This document shows, piece by piece, positions 34,367-46,420 of a stretch of DNA of 64,000 nt (position 1 is its first letter; the number at the start of each line of letters is the position of its first letter). Location: positions 11,005,570-11,069,569 of the forward strand of contig JAJHZJ010000496.1 in NCBI GenBank assembly GCA_023548195.1. The letters are read 5' to 3'. The notes beneath the pieces are model-generated. The model ran no database searches and was not told where the DNA came from. It was given only the letters and a program-made list of their open reading frames with translations. The DNA comes from Bettongia penicillata ogilbyi. Taxonomy: Eukaryota; Chordata; Mammalia; Diprotodontia; Potoroidae. The translations under genes and the position numbers were made by a program.

Positions 34367-34450
34367 AAAAAAAAACCCAGGATGTCCCAAAAGTCTTAGT
34401 TCAGTTTTAAGCCATGAAAGCTTTATTTGTAGCATTAAAAAAAACAAACA
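34367..34450 (+). repeat. Possible mariner-type terminal repeat
   Basis: 'ggatgtcccaaaagtcttag' resembles a Tc1/mariner inverted terminal. No matching second terminus was seen nearby, so this is a one-ended remnant at best; A-rich sequence surrounds it. Confidence 0.35.
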
Positions 34451-34537
34451 AACCAAACCTTTTCAGTGTTTGAAATTTATATGGAAAATATATGTACTAC
34501 TTTGATATATCTGAAACAGTATTTAATAGAATTTAGT

Positions 34538-34905
34538 TGTGTGTGTGTGTGTGTGTGTGTGGGAGGGGGTAGTGTGGCATGATGGTAATATACCACCTAG
34601 CAGGTTTGAAGCATGTAGGTACGATCTTGGACAAATTACTTAAGCTCTCCCATCCCTTTCTGTAAAGAAGAGGTTTGTACTAAATGTTCTCCAAGGTCAA
34701 TTTTCAGCTCAAAATCTATGATCCCGTATGCATCACCCACTATTTGGGGATGTGTTGGTTTTAATGTTATAACTTTTCTACTGTGTATTTTGCAGCTGAA
34801 TGTAGCTGTTATTTTGTATATCATATCAACAAATCTATCATTTGTGTCCAGTGCCTGGCATGCAATAAACATTTCATGCATGCTTCTTGATTGATTGATA
34901 TGGTT
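34538..34905 (+). repeat. (TG)n, SINE scrap and L2 3' end
   Basis: 34538-34560 is (TG)11-12. 34565-34720 is a weak sense SINE ('cttggacaaattacttaagc'). 34835-34905 is a sense L2 terminus ('ccagtgcctggcatgcaata'). Confidence 0.65.
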
Positions 34906-35084
34906 TCTCTCTCTATTGCCTTCTTTCTCTTCAGTTATATAGTTAATATAGGAAACTATTAGTCGCATTTGGGGGCAAAATATTTTAATATTTTAAAATT
35001 TATCTGATAGTCGGCTTTTATAAAAAAATCATTTTCCTTGATTTTAGATTTATGTTTTCATTCAGATTATGATTGAAGAGAGGC

Positions 35085-35295
35085 AGGTAGTAGAGTGGAA
35101 ATAGACCAGGATTTGGTATCAGAAGACCTGGGTTCAAATTCTGTTTCTGTTATTGCCTGTGTAATTTTAGGCAAATCACTTGCTTTTGCTGGCCATCAGT
35201 TTCCTCATCTGTAAAACAAGGGGATTGAATTAGAAGACATCCTATTCCAAATCCTACGCTCCTAATTTTTGTATTTTCTGAATCCAATTAATCTT
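35085..35295 (+). repeat. MIR-like CORE-SINE
   Basis: 'tatcagaagacctgggttca', 'ggcaaatcacttgcttttgc', 'cagtttcctcatctgtaaaa'. Confidence 0.8.
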
Positions 35296-35464
35296 TTATA
35301 ACTGCAAAAATCCTCGTTCTCTCTGTCTCTCCCTTTGTCTTTCTCAATCTCTGTCTCTGTCACTATATGAGGGTAGAGGGTGGTATGGATCTGTGATTTC
35401 ATCAGTGTTGGATATCCCTGATACAGAGATCGAAAACTCATCAGTAACTCAGTGTTTAAAACTT

Positions 35465-35805
35465 AACAGCCTTAGAGAGTTGGACTATCAGTGATTTAAA
35501 AGCCCTGGACTTGGAGTCAGAAAGACCTTTGCTCAAATCCCCCTTCAGATACTCACTGGGCACAGGGTATGACCCTGGGCAAGTCACTTTCCTGTGTTTC
35601 ATTTTCCTCCTCTGTAAAATGAAGGTGTTAGACTCATTGGCCTCTCAGTTCCCTTACAGCTTTTGATCTAAGATCCTGGAACTTAACTTTTATATTTTAA
35701 TATTTACTACTTTTGTGACTTTGGGCAACTCAGTTTCCTTATTGGTAAAATGAAGTGACTGGATCAGATTCTGAGGTTCTTCCAGCTCTAGATGCATGAT
35801 ACAAT
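35465..35805 (+). repeat. Two MIR-like SINE copies
   Basis: 35465-35685: 'ccctggacttggagtcagaa', 'gaccctgggcaagtcacttt'. 35700-35805: 'gactttgggcaactcagttt', core only. Confidence 0.8.
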
Positions 35806-35814
35806 GCTAAAATG

Positions 35815-36020
35815 GGAAATAAAATGTACAAAGCAACAAGATAATAATGGAGGGAGGGAAAAAGAAAGGAGAAAAAATATATAAATTATATATCCATATG
35901 TGAAAATTTATTACATATATTAATGGAACAGCAAGTTATATATAGTAGATTTTCAGTTTCATGTGCAATCTTTTTTTATTATACTGTTAAGGAAAAAATT
36001 TTTCTAAAAATAAAAAAAAG
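35815..36020 (+). repeat. LINE 3' UTR with A-rich end
   Basis: 'acaagataataatggaggga', 'gaacagcaagttatatatag', ending 'aaaaataaaaaaaagaaat'. Same family as 23975-24360. Confidence 0.5.
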
Positions 36021-36039
36021 AAATGGTTTTATACTTTGC

Positions 36040-36275
36040 AATAATAGCGTCAAACCAGGTCCAGTTGGCATTGAGGCCTGCAGTACTCCCAAGCGAGGCC
36101 CAGATCAGATTAAAATGTAATTGGGGAAATGTTTAACAAAATAAACAAAAAATATAATAGAATATAGACAGTGTTGATGCGTGGTTTTCTAAATCAACAT
36201 GCAGCATGAAGGGATCCTTATGTATGGTTTGGTGGCCCCTGTTTATGTTCAGTGAGGCACCACTGCTTTAAAACA
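36040..36275 (+). repeat. Unnamed interspersed repeat, copy B
   Basis: Second copy of the family at 7305-7580: 'cagatcagattaaaatgtaa', A/T-rich centre, 'gtggttttctaaatcaacat', 'tggtttggtggcccctgttt'. Better preserved than copy A. Confidence 0.65.
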
Positions 36276-36734
36276 CTCATATTTTCCTTATGATACCACT
36301 ACAAAATTGTAAATTATATGGAAAGGCCCCTAAAACATTAGTGTTTAAGGGACTCAGCTTCATCATAGAGTTCATTCCTATTTATTAGAGAGAGGAAGTC
36401 ATTTTAGAATTTAAAACCTAGACATCTGGAATACATTAACGACCCCCTCTTTGGTCCCCATCAGCTTGGTCTACAGCTGGACTGGGTGGTCTCTAAGTTC
36501 CCTTTTGGTTCTAAAATTCTGTGAGTCTGCTCATCCCACTCACCTGCTCAGGATCCTCCCTAGCCCCTGGAGCTCTCCCTCACCTCTGGAACGTCTTGTG
36601 GAGTGTAGACGTTTCTTCCTGGTCTTCTGTAAAGTGTTATGTCTCCTTGAGCTCATCTATGTTACTTAAACATTGTTTGCGCTATCGGCTGGATTTCAAC
36701 TGTGTATCTTCTCACTTTTCTTTTTCCCCCCCAG

Positions 36735-36795
36735 AAAGTAACAGGGGCATCTGGTGGCGTCTTACCCAAAAGGAGGAATCCCAAGCTATTCTTAG
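36735..36795 (+). CDS. USP13: USP13 coding exon (exon 3 by human numbering)
   Basis: A 61-bp exon, 20 codons plus one base (phase 0 to 1), starting directly after a strong pyrimidine tract and CAG (AG at 36733-36734). It ends at TTAG before donor GTATTG at 36796. It encodes KVTGASGGVLPKRRNPKLFL, matching remembered human USP13 with a few substitutions (for example T for R at the third residue, V for A, P for S). The basic PKRRN segment is absent from USP5, which supports USP13. It forms a flexible basic linker within the N-terminal region. The donor is weaker than consensus after position +4. Short exon size makes it easy to miss by ORF length alone; phase and homology decide it. Confidence 0.92.
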
Positions 36796-36974
36796 GTATT
36801 GTAAATGGCTGTTTTCCGATAGTCCTAAGCTGTCTTGTGTGTGCCTTTTGTTTGAACTTGTTTGCTTTGACACATATGGAGGAAAGAGGCAAATTTCATT
36901 CTTTCCCCTGATTTGGCTCCATTCCCGTTTTGGTCCCAATCAGTGGGGAAGTGAGCTTCATAACCAGTGGGAGC

Positions 36975-37345
36975 TATCGTCATCATCATCATAACTCACG
37001 TTGATGAAGTGCTTTAAGGTTTGAACAGTGTTTTCTTGTAATTAATAATAATAACTTGCAATTATGTAGAGCTTTAAGAATTGCAAAGCACTATGCACGT
37101 GTAATCTCATTTGATGGCATTTAACATTTGCTAAGTATTTAATATGGCTCTGAGAAGGATTTGAGCTGGCCTGGTGATAGTTTGTTTTTAACTCCTTTTA
37201 AAGAGCACTCTGGGAGTTGCTTCTCACCAGGCCTGGTTTCAGATGTGTGTAATCTTGCCAAATTCAATTTGATTTAACATATTTTTATTTAATACCTTTT
37301 CTGTGTAAGACACTGCTTAAGCTTTTCCTTCAACTTCTCCTGATA
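36975..37345 (-). repeat. MIR 3' part and L2 3' end fragments
   Basis: 36990-37125: 'aagtgctttaaggtttgaac', 'tagagctttaagaattgcaa', two antisense MIR 3' parts. 37260-37340: weak antisense L2 terminus ('catatttttatttaatacct'). Confidence 0.5.
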
Positions 37346-38589
37346 TAGTTTTCCAAAGGCATAAAATGATGAGATGCTTTTCTTTCAGAGCTTAACTAGG
37401 GTAGGGGCAAGTAGGGTTCTGCCCCAGAAGGTGGTGACATGGGTTCAGCAGTGAATACACTACAGTACTTAGCAATTGGTTGGTAAGGATAATTAATTAA
37501 AATCAGAAGCTAGCAGATGATATGCTAGGGTGAGCTCTTTCCTTGCCCTGGCCTGCTTTTTTTCCCCAAACCAACGCATTCCAGCATTTCAGGGATTCTG
37601 CTCCCTCCCTGCAGGGCAAAGTTCTTTCCTCCCTCCCCACCCCTCCACTTCTGACGGATATGCTTCTTACCTGGGGTGTGGTTTATTGTGGTTGCCTCAG
37701 GTGCAAAAAATGAATAATTATAGCTCTATTTGCTATCTTCTTAGAGCCAGCTGTTTTGGGAACTGGTTAATGTTCAAAACTATTGTTTTGGACTATTGAT
37801 TGAAAGGTACAGTACCATGAAATGATCATGGGGATACAAGGACCTTCACTGCGTATTTTTTTTTTTAACCAGGGAGACATTTAAGGACTCAATGTTGAGT
37901 CTTACTTTCCCCTACTAATTCATTCTCTTTTTTTCTGATTTTTTAATTCTTAGTTGATATTTCAATAACAAATGGATGATTTCTCTATGGTATGTTTGCT
38001 TTCTGTATGTTGTCTGAAGTCAGCATTTCAGTGTGGGTCAGCTTTCCTCCTTCCTATTGTCCCTCACCTCTGTCTCATAACCTTCCATGGATTCTTATTC
38101 CCTAACCAGAGGTTCAGGGTACAGTATTTAGACTGGTCAAGTAGTGAAAATGAAAGACCAGAGGAGGATACCCCAAATGTTGCATGGGCACCTCTAAGTA
38201 AGCAAGAACCAGAGGAGGGCTTGCAGGAGAATCTACAAAAAAGATGTGGATGAGAATAAAATAGAGGATGAGGAATGTGAGATTGTGATTTGTACCCAAA
38301 GTCACAGCTAGGGACAACTTGAATCTTGTGCCAGGGCACTAAATCTAGGTGTAGAAATAATAGGGCTGAGCAGGACCTGATTAATAAGAAAAATTAGTTA
38401 ACATAGGAATCTAGAGATGGTAGTTATCTTTCCTCCCTTCCCTCACCAACCTGTGGCAGTACCCCAACTGAGCTGCACCCAAACTTCTACCCAGCTTTGT
38501 TGGGTTATTTTTCCCCCAAAGTGTCAAACTTGCTAGTTCTGCCCTGGGAACACCTAGGTTGATTATTAGATCATGGATCTTTTAATGTG

Positions 38590-38700
38590 TTAGAGGAGAA
38601 AAAGTGATGGCTCTGTTTTCCTTATTTGTAAAATAAGTGGATTGAGCTAAATTGCCTTTTGAGGTTCCTTTCATCCCTAGTTTGTGATTTCCTGCTAAAT
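38590..38700 (+). repeat. MIR-like core fragment
   Basis: 'gttttccttatttgtaaaat' and 'ttgaggttcctttcatccct'. Confidence 0.6.
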
Positions 38701-39339
38701 AGCCCTGAGGGGACCCCATGTCCAAATGAGCTTGGGAATCCCTGTACCTGGGGCTCCCATTACCACCACTAATGGAAGGTTGACTTTGTTGTGTAATCTC
38801 AAATCAGATTTAGGACCCAAGACTTATTTCAGATTTGTGATGTGAAATCTGGGACCAGGATGAATTTGTTCAACTTCTGGACCCACATTTATCACTTCCT
38901 TTGGTTGAATCAGGTCGATCCAGGGGATCATTGAATGTAGAAGAACATGATGTTCTTTGCATGGATTGTCATGGTAGGGGATATTGTCCTGGTACTCCTG
39001 CCACCATATTGTTTCAGAATTAAATGCTGGGATAAGCACATTATATCCAGTCCCTAGGGGTGATGCTCTTTCTGTGCTGGTGGGTCCACCATGAGCTGTG
39101 GTGGAAGCTCAGGAACTGATATTTAAAATAATTGTGGTTGTCATTATCATTATCAGAGGAAATTGTGGTCTGCCTAAAGCATTGAATGAAAATGAATCTG
39201 CCACTGGGCTTTTGACCCTTCCTAATATCCATTTTTACAAATATTTTTTTAGAACTCTTTGGGCATTAGGAACTGTCTTCTTCCTCTATTCTGGGCAATA
39301 CTTTTTTATATGATTACTATCTGTATTAATTTTTTCTTT

Positions 39340-39765
39340 TAAAAATAATCCATCTATTCCCTCTGTCTCTATATCAGGTTTCCTTCCTGGAGAGAGGAAA
39401 CAAGCAAGTCCTCCCCCTCACCCACTGAACATTTGCACATGACCAAAAAAATCAAGCCCAAACATCTGACAGTGCATATAGCTTTCAGTCCCTTACTGTT
39501 CTGTGAGAATGGAGGCATGTTTCATTTCCTTGTTTTCAGGACATGATCTGTTTTTTTTCCCAGTTACTCAGATTTCAGCTTCCTATTCTCGTAATCATTG
39601 TACATATTTTTTTCCTGCTTATTTCACTTTGCATCAGTTCATACACATCTTCCCATGCTTCTCTGAATACCTCAGTCACCATTTCTACTGCACAAAAATA
39701 TCCCATTTCATTCATATGCTCTCGTTTGTTCAGTGCCAATTCTGTCAACAAACACCCATTTTGTT
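39340..39765 (-). repeat. L1 3' UTR fragment
   Basis: Antisense: 'tgagaatggaggcatgtttc', 'ctgcttatttcactttgcat', 'cttctctgaatacctcagtc', 'aaaaatatcccatttcattc'. Confidence 0.7.
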
Positions 39766-39779
39766 TTTAGTTCTTTACT

Positions 39780-39870
39780 GGCATAAAGCACTCAATCAAT
39801 TGAACACATTTACTAGGTACCTACTGTGTGCAGACAACAGCCACTCTTAAGGAGGTTATTTTCCATTTGG
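39780..39870 (-). repeat. L2 LINE 3' end
   Basis: 'acatttactaggtacctact' and 'ttaaggaggttattttccat'. Confidence 0.7.
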
Positions 39871-40200
39871 GAGACAATATACATATATATGTGTGTATGT
39901 GGATGTGGGTATGTATATATCTATATATTTAACAATATGTACATATACAGAGAGAGAGAGAATAAATGCAAAGTGAATAGATACAGAATTAAATATGAAA
40001 CAGTCTAGGAGGAAGGTAGATGCTGAGATATCATATTAGAATATGATATATATATGCATATTATATATACACAACTATATACAACAGTATCCAAAATATG
40101 TGTGTATATTTATGTTTACATATTTATAAGTATTTATATACATACTTATATATATACACACACATACATATATATATAGTATCTATGTATATGTCTTTTT
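39870..40200 (+). repeat. A/T-rich simple-repeat tract
   Basis: Runs of TATATA, ACATAT, GAGAGAGAGAG (39951-39961) and TATACACACACATACATATA. No element recognised. Confidence 0.85.
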
Positions 40201-40934
40201 TTCCTCTTTGATTTTCTTGAGCTACATCATTGTCCTTCCTCCCTGCTCTTGATACCTTTTCCCCCATTCTCCACTTAATGCCCAACACTCAGCACCCTCA
40301 TGCAGATTTCTGGCTTCCCAAGCCCTTCTCTTGTCCCTGACAGGCCTCCCAGTGCTATTACCTTGTAATTTAGATCTATTCCTGGCTTCCTTATCTAAGT
40401 ATATCTAACTTGTGTCCATGTGCCCTGATACTAGCTAAGACTTTAAGAGAAAACAAATGGATTGGGCTTATTAATATCAGCATATTAGCAGTCTGATTCT
40501 TGGCTATATGTTTTCTAGGGACAGGGACATATCTCTTTACAAAAAAATAAACAACTTGGCAGATTAGTGGGAAGGGACTTTCTGGCACATTTCACATCAA
40601 ACCTTGTGAAAAATCTAATAGTTTATAACACTGAGTAAGATTCTTGGAATGTTAGAGAAGAATATGTTCCCCAAACCTACACTAGTTTACACTAGTTTTG
40701 ACAAAGTCATGAGATCACAGAGCCTAGTTTTCTTTTGGGACTTTTCTGCAACCATCCATCTGTGGCTACAGAAAATGAGTGTCAGTGTATTTTCCCCTTT
40801 CCTAATATGAGTGATGCCATTTTAGAATAAGCCCTTATTTCAGTACCCATGATTACCTATGTTTTACTTTCCTCTATCTCAGTTCTTATCCAAGGCCACA
40901 ACAAAGAACAAGAAACATTTCTATAATTTCAGAC

Positions 40935-41200
40935 TCAGTCAATAAACATTTATTAAGGACCTCCTCTATGCTAAATGCAGAGACTTAAGGCAGCAACAGT
41001 TGAGGCAAAAGGTGATGAGAATTCGAATTAGGATTATGGTTGTGTGAATGAAAAGAAGGGGACATATACAAGAGATGTAAAGGTTAAAAGATATGGCAAT
41101 GAATTAGATTGGGTGAGAGGGAGGATTTGCCCAGGGTCACTCAGGATTTGAATTTGGGCTCTTGAATGCCAGATCCAGGACTCTTTAGAGTGCCCAGGGC
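40935..41200 (-). repeat. L2 3' end and MIR-like scrap
   Basis: 40940-41000: 'aataaacatttattaaggac'. 41110-41200: 'ggatttgcccagggtcactc', antisense SINE. Confidence 0.6.
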
Positions 41201-41564
41201 ACAGCCCAATGTCCTGCTAAGATCAAGCAATTAATAGTGGCTTTATTTACAACTGAATAACTACAAAATTTAAAGGACTATTTTCAGTTATTCCATAGAG
41301 CTCTGTTGATTAGATTTTTAAAAACAAGATACTCATTCAAATCCAAGTACTTACACTCTATCTACTATACATACTGTGCTAGACCCATGTTCTCATTAGG
41401 GAACTCTCTCTTCTCAGATTCCATGCGTTCTTATCCTGTGTGGTTCTTGCTCATGCTTTTCCAAGATTTTTTACGCCCTAAGCTATGACATCCCATGACT
41501 TCATTCTTTGTTGAGTGCTTCCAATCTCCTCCAGGTGCCAGGTGGGTCTATTTGGAACCCCATC

Positions 41565-41735
41565 CTACCAAGGAGAGGCAGTGTGGCGCTTTGGTGGAAG
41601 CGTCAAGCTGGGCAGAGGCTCTGAGTTCCAAACCTATCTTCATTTCACAGCTTCTCTGGATTTCATTCAGGTTTCTTAACTGGGCTTGATGAGCTCCAAG
41701 GTCCTTTTCAGATTTAATACTATAATTATTTATTT
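41565..41735 (+). repeat. MIR-like SINE, head and 3' scraps
   Basis: 'aggagaggcagtgtggcgct' and 'tgagctccaaggtccttttc'. Confidence 0.5.
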
Positions 41736-41739
41736 CGAT

Positions 41740-42060
41740 AAACATTGTTAATTTCTTTTCTACCTCCCTTTCAACTGAAAAAAAGAAGAAAAAATAAGCA
41801 AAGTAAGGCAAAACGAATTCTAGAATTGGCCATGCTCAAACCTGTACATCCCATTCTGCGTCCTGAGTCCATCCTCTGTCTGTCAGGATGTGGGAGTGCC
41901 ATGTTTCATCACTGGTCCCCTGGAATCCTGCTTGGTTGTTGTGTTGATCAGACTTCTTAAGTCTTTCAAAGTTGTCTTTACAATGTTGTTGGTATTGTCG
42001 ACATTGTTCTCCTGGTTTTGTTCAGTTTCTTCTGCATTGTCCTAATCATATGTGATTCTA
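41740..42060 (-). repeat. L1 3' UTR fragment
   Basis: Antisense: 'taatttcttttctacctccc', 'cttggttgttgtgttgatca', 'ctcctggttttgttcagttt'. Confidence 0.7.
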
Positions 42061-42919
42061 AAGTTTGTCACACAGCTACTATGTCCTTTTAACATGACTT
42101 ACCTTGAAGACATAATTTCCCTCTGTTCTTATGTTATTTTTAAAAGATAAACCCAAACAAACAACTGAAGAGGTATCAGATGCCAAATTCGTTTGGCATT
42201 ATATAGACCATTCTTACCATTCCCCTACTTCTTCTCCCCCAGCCCCTCCCCCTCAACAGTCTTCCCCTACCCATTTTGCTCTTGCCACTGTGTGTATCAC
42301 ATTAGGTTTTAAGCCTTCACTGATAAAGGTCTGTTGATTTAAGCATCATTGGCCTGTCCGGCTTCTCTGTGAAGTCCTCCATCCTTTGGAAAGGCCAGGG
42401 CTTTAGTTGTAGCTTCTCAAGGCATGACTCGTAGGAGAGTCAAACAGCATTTCCTTGGGGGAAAGCTTGAAGGCTGAAAAAGACAAGACCATGGTGTCCC
42501 CTCAATACTTCAAGCATCCCTGACTTCATCCAGTGGCAGTTCTTGTCCCCAACTTAGATCTTATCCCCTCTTAAACTTAGTAGAACATCTTGGGGAACGG
42601 GTACAGCCAAAATTTTCTGGCCAAGCTAGTAATGAATCTCTCCAAAATTGTCTAGACTGATCACCAAATGCTGGATCTCTAGGCTGTCACTGGGGAGATA
42701 TTCTAGTCTGATGGACCACTTCCAGAGAGTGCTGATGGTTTAGGGTTGGAGAGTCTGGCATCATCTCTGTGGCATAATGAGTACTCAGACATGGACTTCA
42801 GCAGAAGGTTATCAGTCATCCTACCATCTGGAGAACAACGCTATCTTCTGAGGCTTTCTCAGTGGCATATCCCCACGCTATTTACTTTAGATAACAAGCA
42901 TTTCTATAGGACCATATAT

Positions 42920-43775
42920 CTGGAGCTGGAAGTGACCAGGGACCTCAGAGTCCATAATGTTCAACCACCTCATTTTATAGGGGAGGAAACTAAGGCTTAG
43001 GGAGGATGTGAATTACCCAAGGTCACATAAGCGGAAAGTGTAAAGATTACAATCTTGGTCCTCCAACTCTAGGGTTGTTTGCTTTTTTTCTCACAACCTC
43101 TTCAATAGAATTCTCTCCAAGAAGCAGGTGGGATAAAATCTCATAATGTCACATGGCTGGGCGGAGCTTCCTTGGGTGTGGAGGGAATTGGTCTTCTCTT
43201 CCGCCTAAGAAAACTGCAAATGTGCCCTACAGCAAGGGTGCAGGGGATTTGTTGCTTTGCCCTTCAGGATCCTGTAGCCCTTCCTGATGGGATTGTGTTT
43301 TTCTTTAGAACACCACAGTCACCTAGAGAAATAAGTCATTCTTCACTGGAGCTGTTTGGAGATCCAATTACACTCCAGTGGCTACCACTTTCCCTTGGCA
43401 ACTCCCCAGGCACATCCTATCAGGTGTTCCATCAGTCTGTCCTTCCTCGTGTCTCCTCTCCTGTCGTTTCAGCTGCTGTTTCTCCTCATCTAATAGCAGA
43501 TACTTTTCTGTTATGGGAAAGGAAAAACCCTATATTCAACCTAATGGAATCTGGAATGATAATAGCTGATGTGTTCACTAGTTTTTTGAGATGGGCAGAG
43601 TGTTTTTGCATAGGTTATCCATCCCCTTTGATCCTCATAAGAACCTGGGGAAGTAGGTGTTATTCTTATCCCCACTATACAGGAAACTGAGGCCTGGGCA
43701 ACACACTGTATGTTTGGGGCAGGATTCAAACTTGGGTTTTTCTGACTCTATCATCTGGGCCATGTTACCTCTCAT
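42920..43775 (-). repeat. Two MIR-like SINEs
   Basis: 42925-43075: 'ctcattttataggggaggaa'. 43560-43775: 'cccctttgatcctcataaga', 'caggaaactgaggcctgggc'. The DNA between them (43080-43555) shows no repeat. Confidence 0.7.
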
Positions 43776-44059
43776 TTAAGGAGTTAGAAGTTCTTGATTC
43801 TTCTAACAAAAGATGCTCCTGGGTTTCCTTCTTCTCCATGCAGAATTCTTTGCCCTCCTCTTTTACTTCCCCTGATGGGGATGCTGTATCCAGTGATGCA
43901 GATTGCAGCCCACTGGTGTCTTCCCTTCCCATTCTCCTTCTCCCTCCACCCCCCATCCTGTGTGACTCACGTCCATGTCATCACATGTTTATTCCTGAGG
44001 CACTGTCCAGTGTGCTTGAAGGCCTTCTTCTGCATTGGACATTTTGAGCACACAGGCTC

Positions 44060-44915
44060 TCCCTGATAACTCTGGGTGCCTGCTAAGGCTCGACCCTAGG
44101 CTTTCTTCTCTTTTCCCTCTATGCTCTTTTACTGGGTGATCTCATTATCTTTCTCCCATTATCTTGCCCTCTAATTGTTACCGTGATGTCTTCATTCTTT
44201 CTCACCTCCCATATCTAAGTACTTTTGATTCTCCCTTCCCAACATCCCTCCTCCATGGCCCTTTCTCTCCTTTGACACAGCCCATGTTATCTCAGGCCTG
44301 GATTACATCAATCCCCTGCCACGTATCCCCCAACTCGAATCCACCCTTCACTCAGCTGTCAAATGGACTTTGGGTCTGACCATGCCTTCCCCCTAGTTAA
44401 TAAAGTCCAGTGGTTCTTTATTACCTCCAGGATCAAATGTAAAGTCCTCTGTTTGACTTTTAAAGTTCTTCATACCCTGGCTTCCTCCCACTTTTCAGTT
44501 TTCTTCTGCCTTCCTTCCTTCTGTGTTCTCTGTGATCCACTGACTCTGACTTTCTGGCTGTTCCTCAAACGAGATGTTTCATCTTCCAACTGGATTTTCA
44601 CTAGCTGTCTCCCATCCATAGAATTCTTTCTCTCATTATCTCTGGATTCTTGTTTTTCTCCTTCAAGTCTCAGATAAAATTTTATCTTTTGCAAGAAGCA
44701 TTTATGGGTCTTCTCTAATGCTATGCTCTTCTCTTGGAGATTACCTCCAATTTATGCTGCATAGATATTGCTTCCGTGTAGTTGTTTGCATGTTCATTCC
44801 CTCCGTTAGATTGTGAACTTCTTGAGGTCAGGGACTGTTTTTGTTCTTTTTTATATCCCCAGCATGGTGCCTGGCACACAGTAGATAATAAATACTTGTT
44901 GACTTGACTACGTGA
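44060..44915 (+). mobile_element. L2 LINE, about 850 bp, 3' part
   Basis: Sense L2 ORF2 3' half and 3' UTR: 'gaccctaggctttcttctct', 'atctcaggcctggattacat', 'taataaagtccagtggttct', 'gtaaagtcctctgtttgact', 'cttgaggtcagggactgttt', ending 'ataataaatacttgttgact'. It reaches the true L2 3' terminus. Confidence 0.85.
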
Positions 44916-45079
44916 ACTGGGTGTCTATGGGTAATCAGGATAGAACCTCATAAAAAAGTCTCTATCCATAGAAAGTTGGACAGGCCACTAAGTTATCAAT
45001 TTCTTTCCCTGGTGCTTAGAGATCACAGCAGTCTTTTAATTTAATTTTCCCAAGATGTAGCCCCTGCTACCAATTCTTT

Positions 45080-45180
45080 TTGGTTTCCTTTATCCATTTT
45101 ATAAGGGAAACTGAGGCCATTATAAGTGGGATGAGACAACTTGTCCAAGGGCATCTGCAGACCCATGAAACAAAGAGGGA
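45080..45180 (-). repeat. MIR-like fragment
   Basis: 'ataagggaaactgaggccat' and 'acaacttgtccaagggcatc'. Confidence 0.6.
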
Positions 45181-46009
45181 GTGAAAACTTTTCTTTTGCT
45201 AGTAGTTCTTATGTGGTCCTCAGGACTTTCAAGTAGTCCTTGACTTGGCACCTCATCTGTCAGACTCTAGGCTGCTCATGCTTGATGCATCATTTGCCAT
45301 ACTATGTATGGGTTGCTCATGGCATTATGAATTAGTGCTCTGTGGATATTGTATCTAATAAAAACAATCATCATCTCATTGATGTCATTGCCAAACAAAT
45401 TAATTTCTCTGTTCTGATGAGGTTGGTGGGAATTTTCTGTTTTTCTTTTTAAAACATTAGCTAACAAGTGGAAAGATTGATCTGAAGACTTTAAAACTCA
45501 ATAAACACTGTTCAGGTCACTAATATTAATTTCTGTTTGGGTTTCATGTGCCCTGAAGACTCTTTTCATTTAGTTTTTGCTCTGTACTTTATATAAAACA
45601 TGTTGAAGCCTAAAATACACTACCAACTTGGCTTTAGTAATGTTCAGAAAATTCATGCGAACCACCAAAACTCTCTTTTCACTATTTTGGAATATCTTTT
45701 CATGAGACTCAGATAGGAGAGAGAGAAAAAAATCACTTGCCTTAGGTATTGTTCTGGTACCTGCTCTTTAGATCAATAGAAAATTCCATTTCCCAGTGCA
45801 AGAATTGCAGGATCTCTAGGTTATCTCCAGCCAATTTAGCAAATGTTTATTCAGATGGTTTGTCCAAATTAGCCCAGGATTGGAAGTCAGAACATGCAAA
45901 TACATTTATGGATTATACTGCATTGTTGCTCTCGACCACTTAAATATATGGGAAACAGATGGGATAGGGCTCCAGTAATGGAAGTTGTGAGTATTCTCGA
46001 GATAAACAT

Positions 46010-46420
46010 TAGAATTATAGATCTCACAGGATTGTATGGGACCTCAGAGGCTAGCTAGTTCAACTGATATTTGAAAAAGCATTTATTTCTTGATATACCT
46101 GCTAAGTTAGTTGTCATTCAACTACTGTTTAAGACACTCTAGTGAAGGGGAACCTGTTAATCTCCTGAACAAGCCTGTTCCATTTTGGGGTACTTTTCTG
46201 GACTGGGCCTTATGATTTTGTTGGTTTGGGGAACTCCCTTGGAGAATTTTCTTGACCATTGCTGAGTGGTGTATATTGATATCTATAATTTTGGTGAGCT
46301 GTCTGGGAGCACTGTAGAGGTTAAGTTACCTGTCCAGGGTCACATAACCAAGATGTATCTGGGGGAGGAGCTGGCCCTTCCTGTCTCCAAGGTTCTTTGT
46401 CTTCTCTGCTAAGCTGTTTC
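46010..46420 (-). repeat. L3/CR1 and MIR-like fragments
   Basis: 46010-46200: antisense L3 ('gggacctcagaggctagcta', 'gcctgttccattttggggta'). 46290-46420: antisense MIR ('aagttacctgtccagggtca'). Confidence 0.55.

Larger units (their letters stand above)
26523..36734 (+). other. USP13: USP13 intron 2
   Basis: 10.2 kb, GT at 26523 and AG at 36733-36734. Dominated by MIR-like and L2 relics listed separately. Stretches in which I recognise nothing beyond short scraps: 26530-27285, 27530-28320, 28690-29620, 30820-31175, 31820-32015, 32890-33540 and 36280-36700. Phase 0 intron. Confidence 0.88.

Noticed and set aside
36521..36994. 157-codon open frame overlapping exon 3.
   Set aside because: It reads exon 3 in the wrong frame and runs through both splice sites; the true exon frame is fixed by USP13 homology.
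37972..38253. Open frame of 93 codons on the + strand ending in an acidic segment (DWSSSENERPEEDTPN).
   Set aside because: No recognisable family, no splice-site support and no phase agreement with USP13; isolated open frames of this size are expected by chance in 64 kb.
40020..40200. A/T-rich periodic tract, considered as a CRISPR-like array or matrix-attachment site.
   Set aside because: No constant repeat-spacer structure; it is simple-sequence DNA. A matrix-attachment role cannot be judged from sequence alone.
42746..43000. 84-codon frame beginning MESLASSLWHNEYSD.
   Set aside because: Its 3' end enters an antisense MIR (42925-43075) and nothing in it is recognisable.
43172..43690. 172-codon open frame, the longest + strand frame.
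   Set aside because: Its 3' third lies in an antisense MIR-like SINE, there is no known domain, and its composition is low in charged residues; chance ORF.
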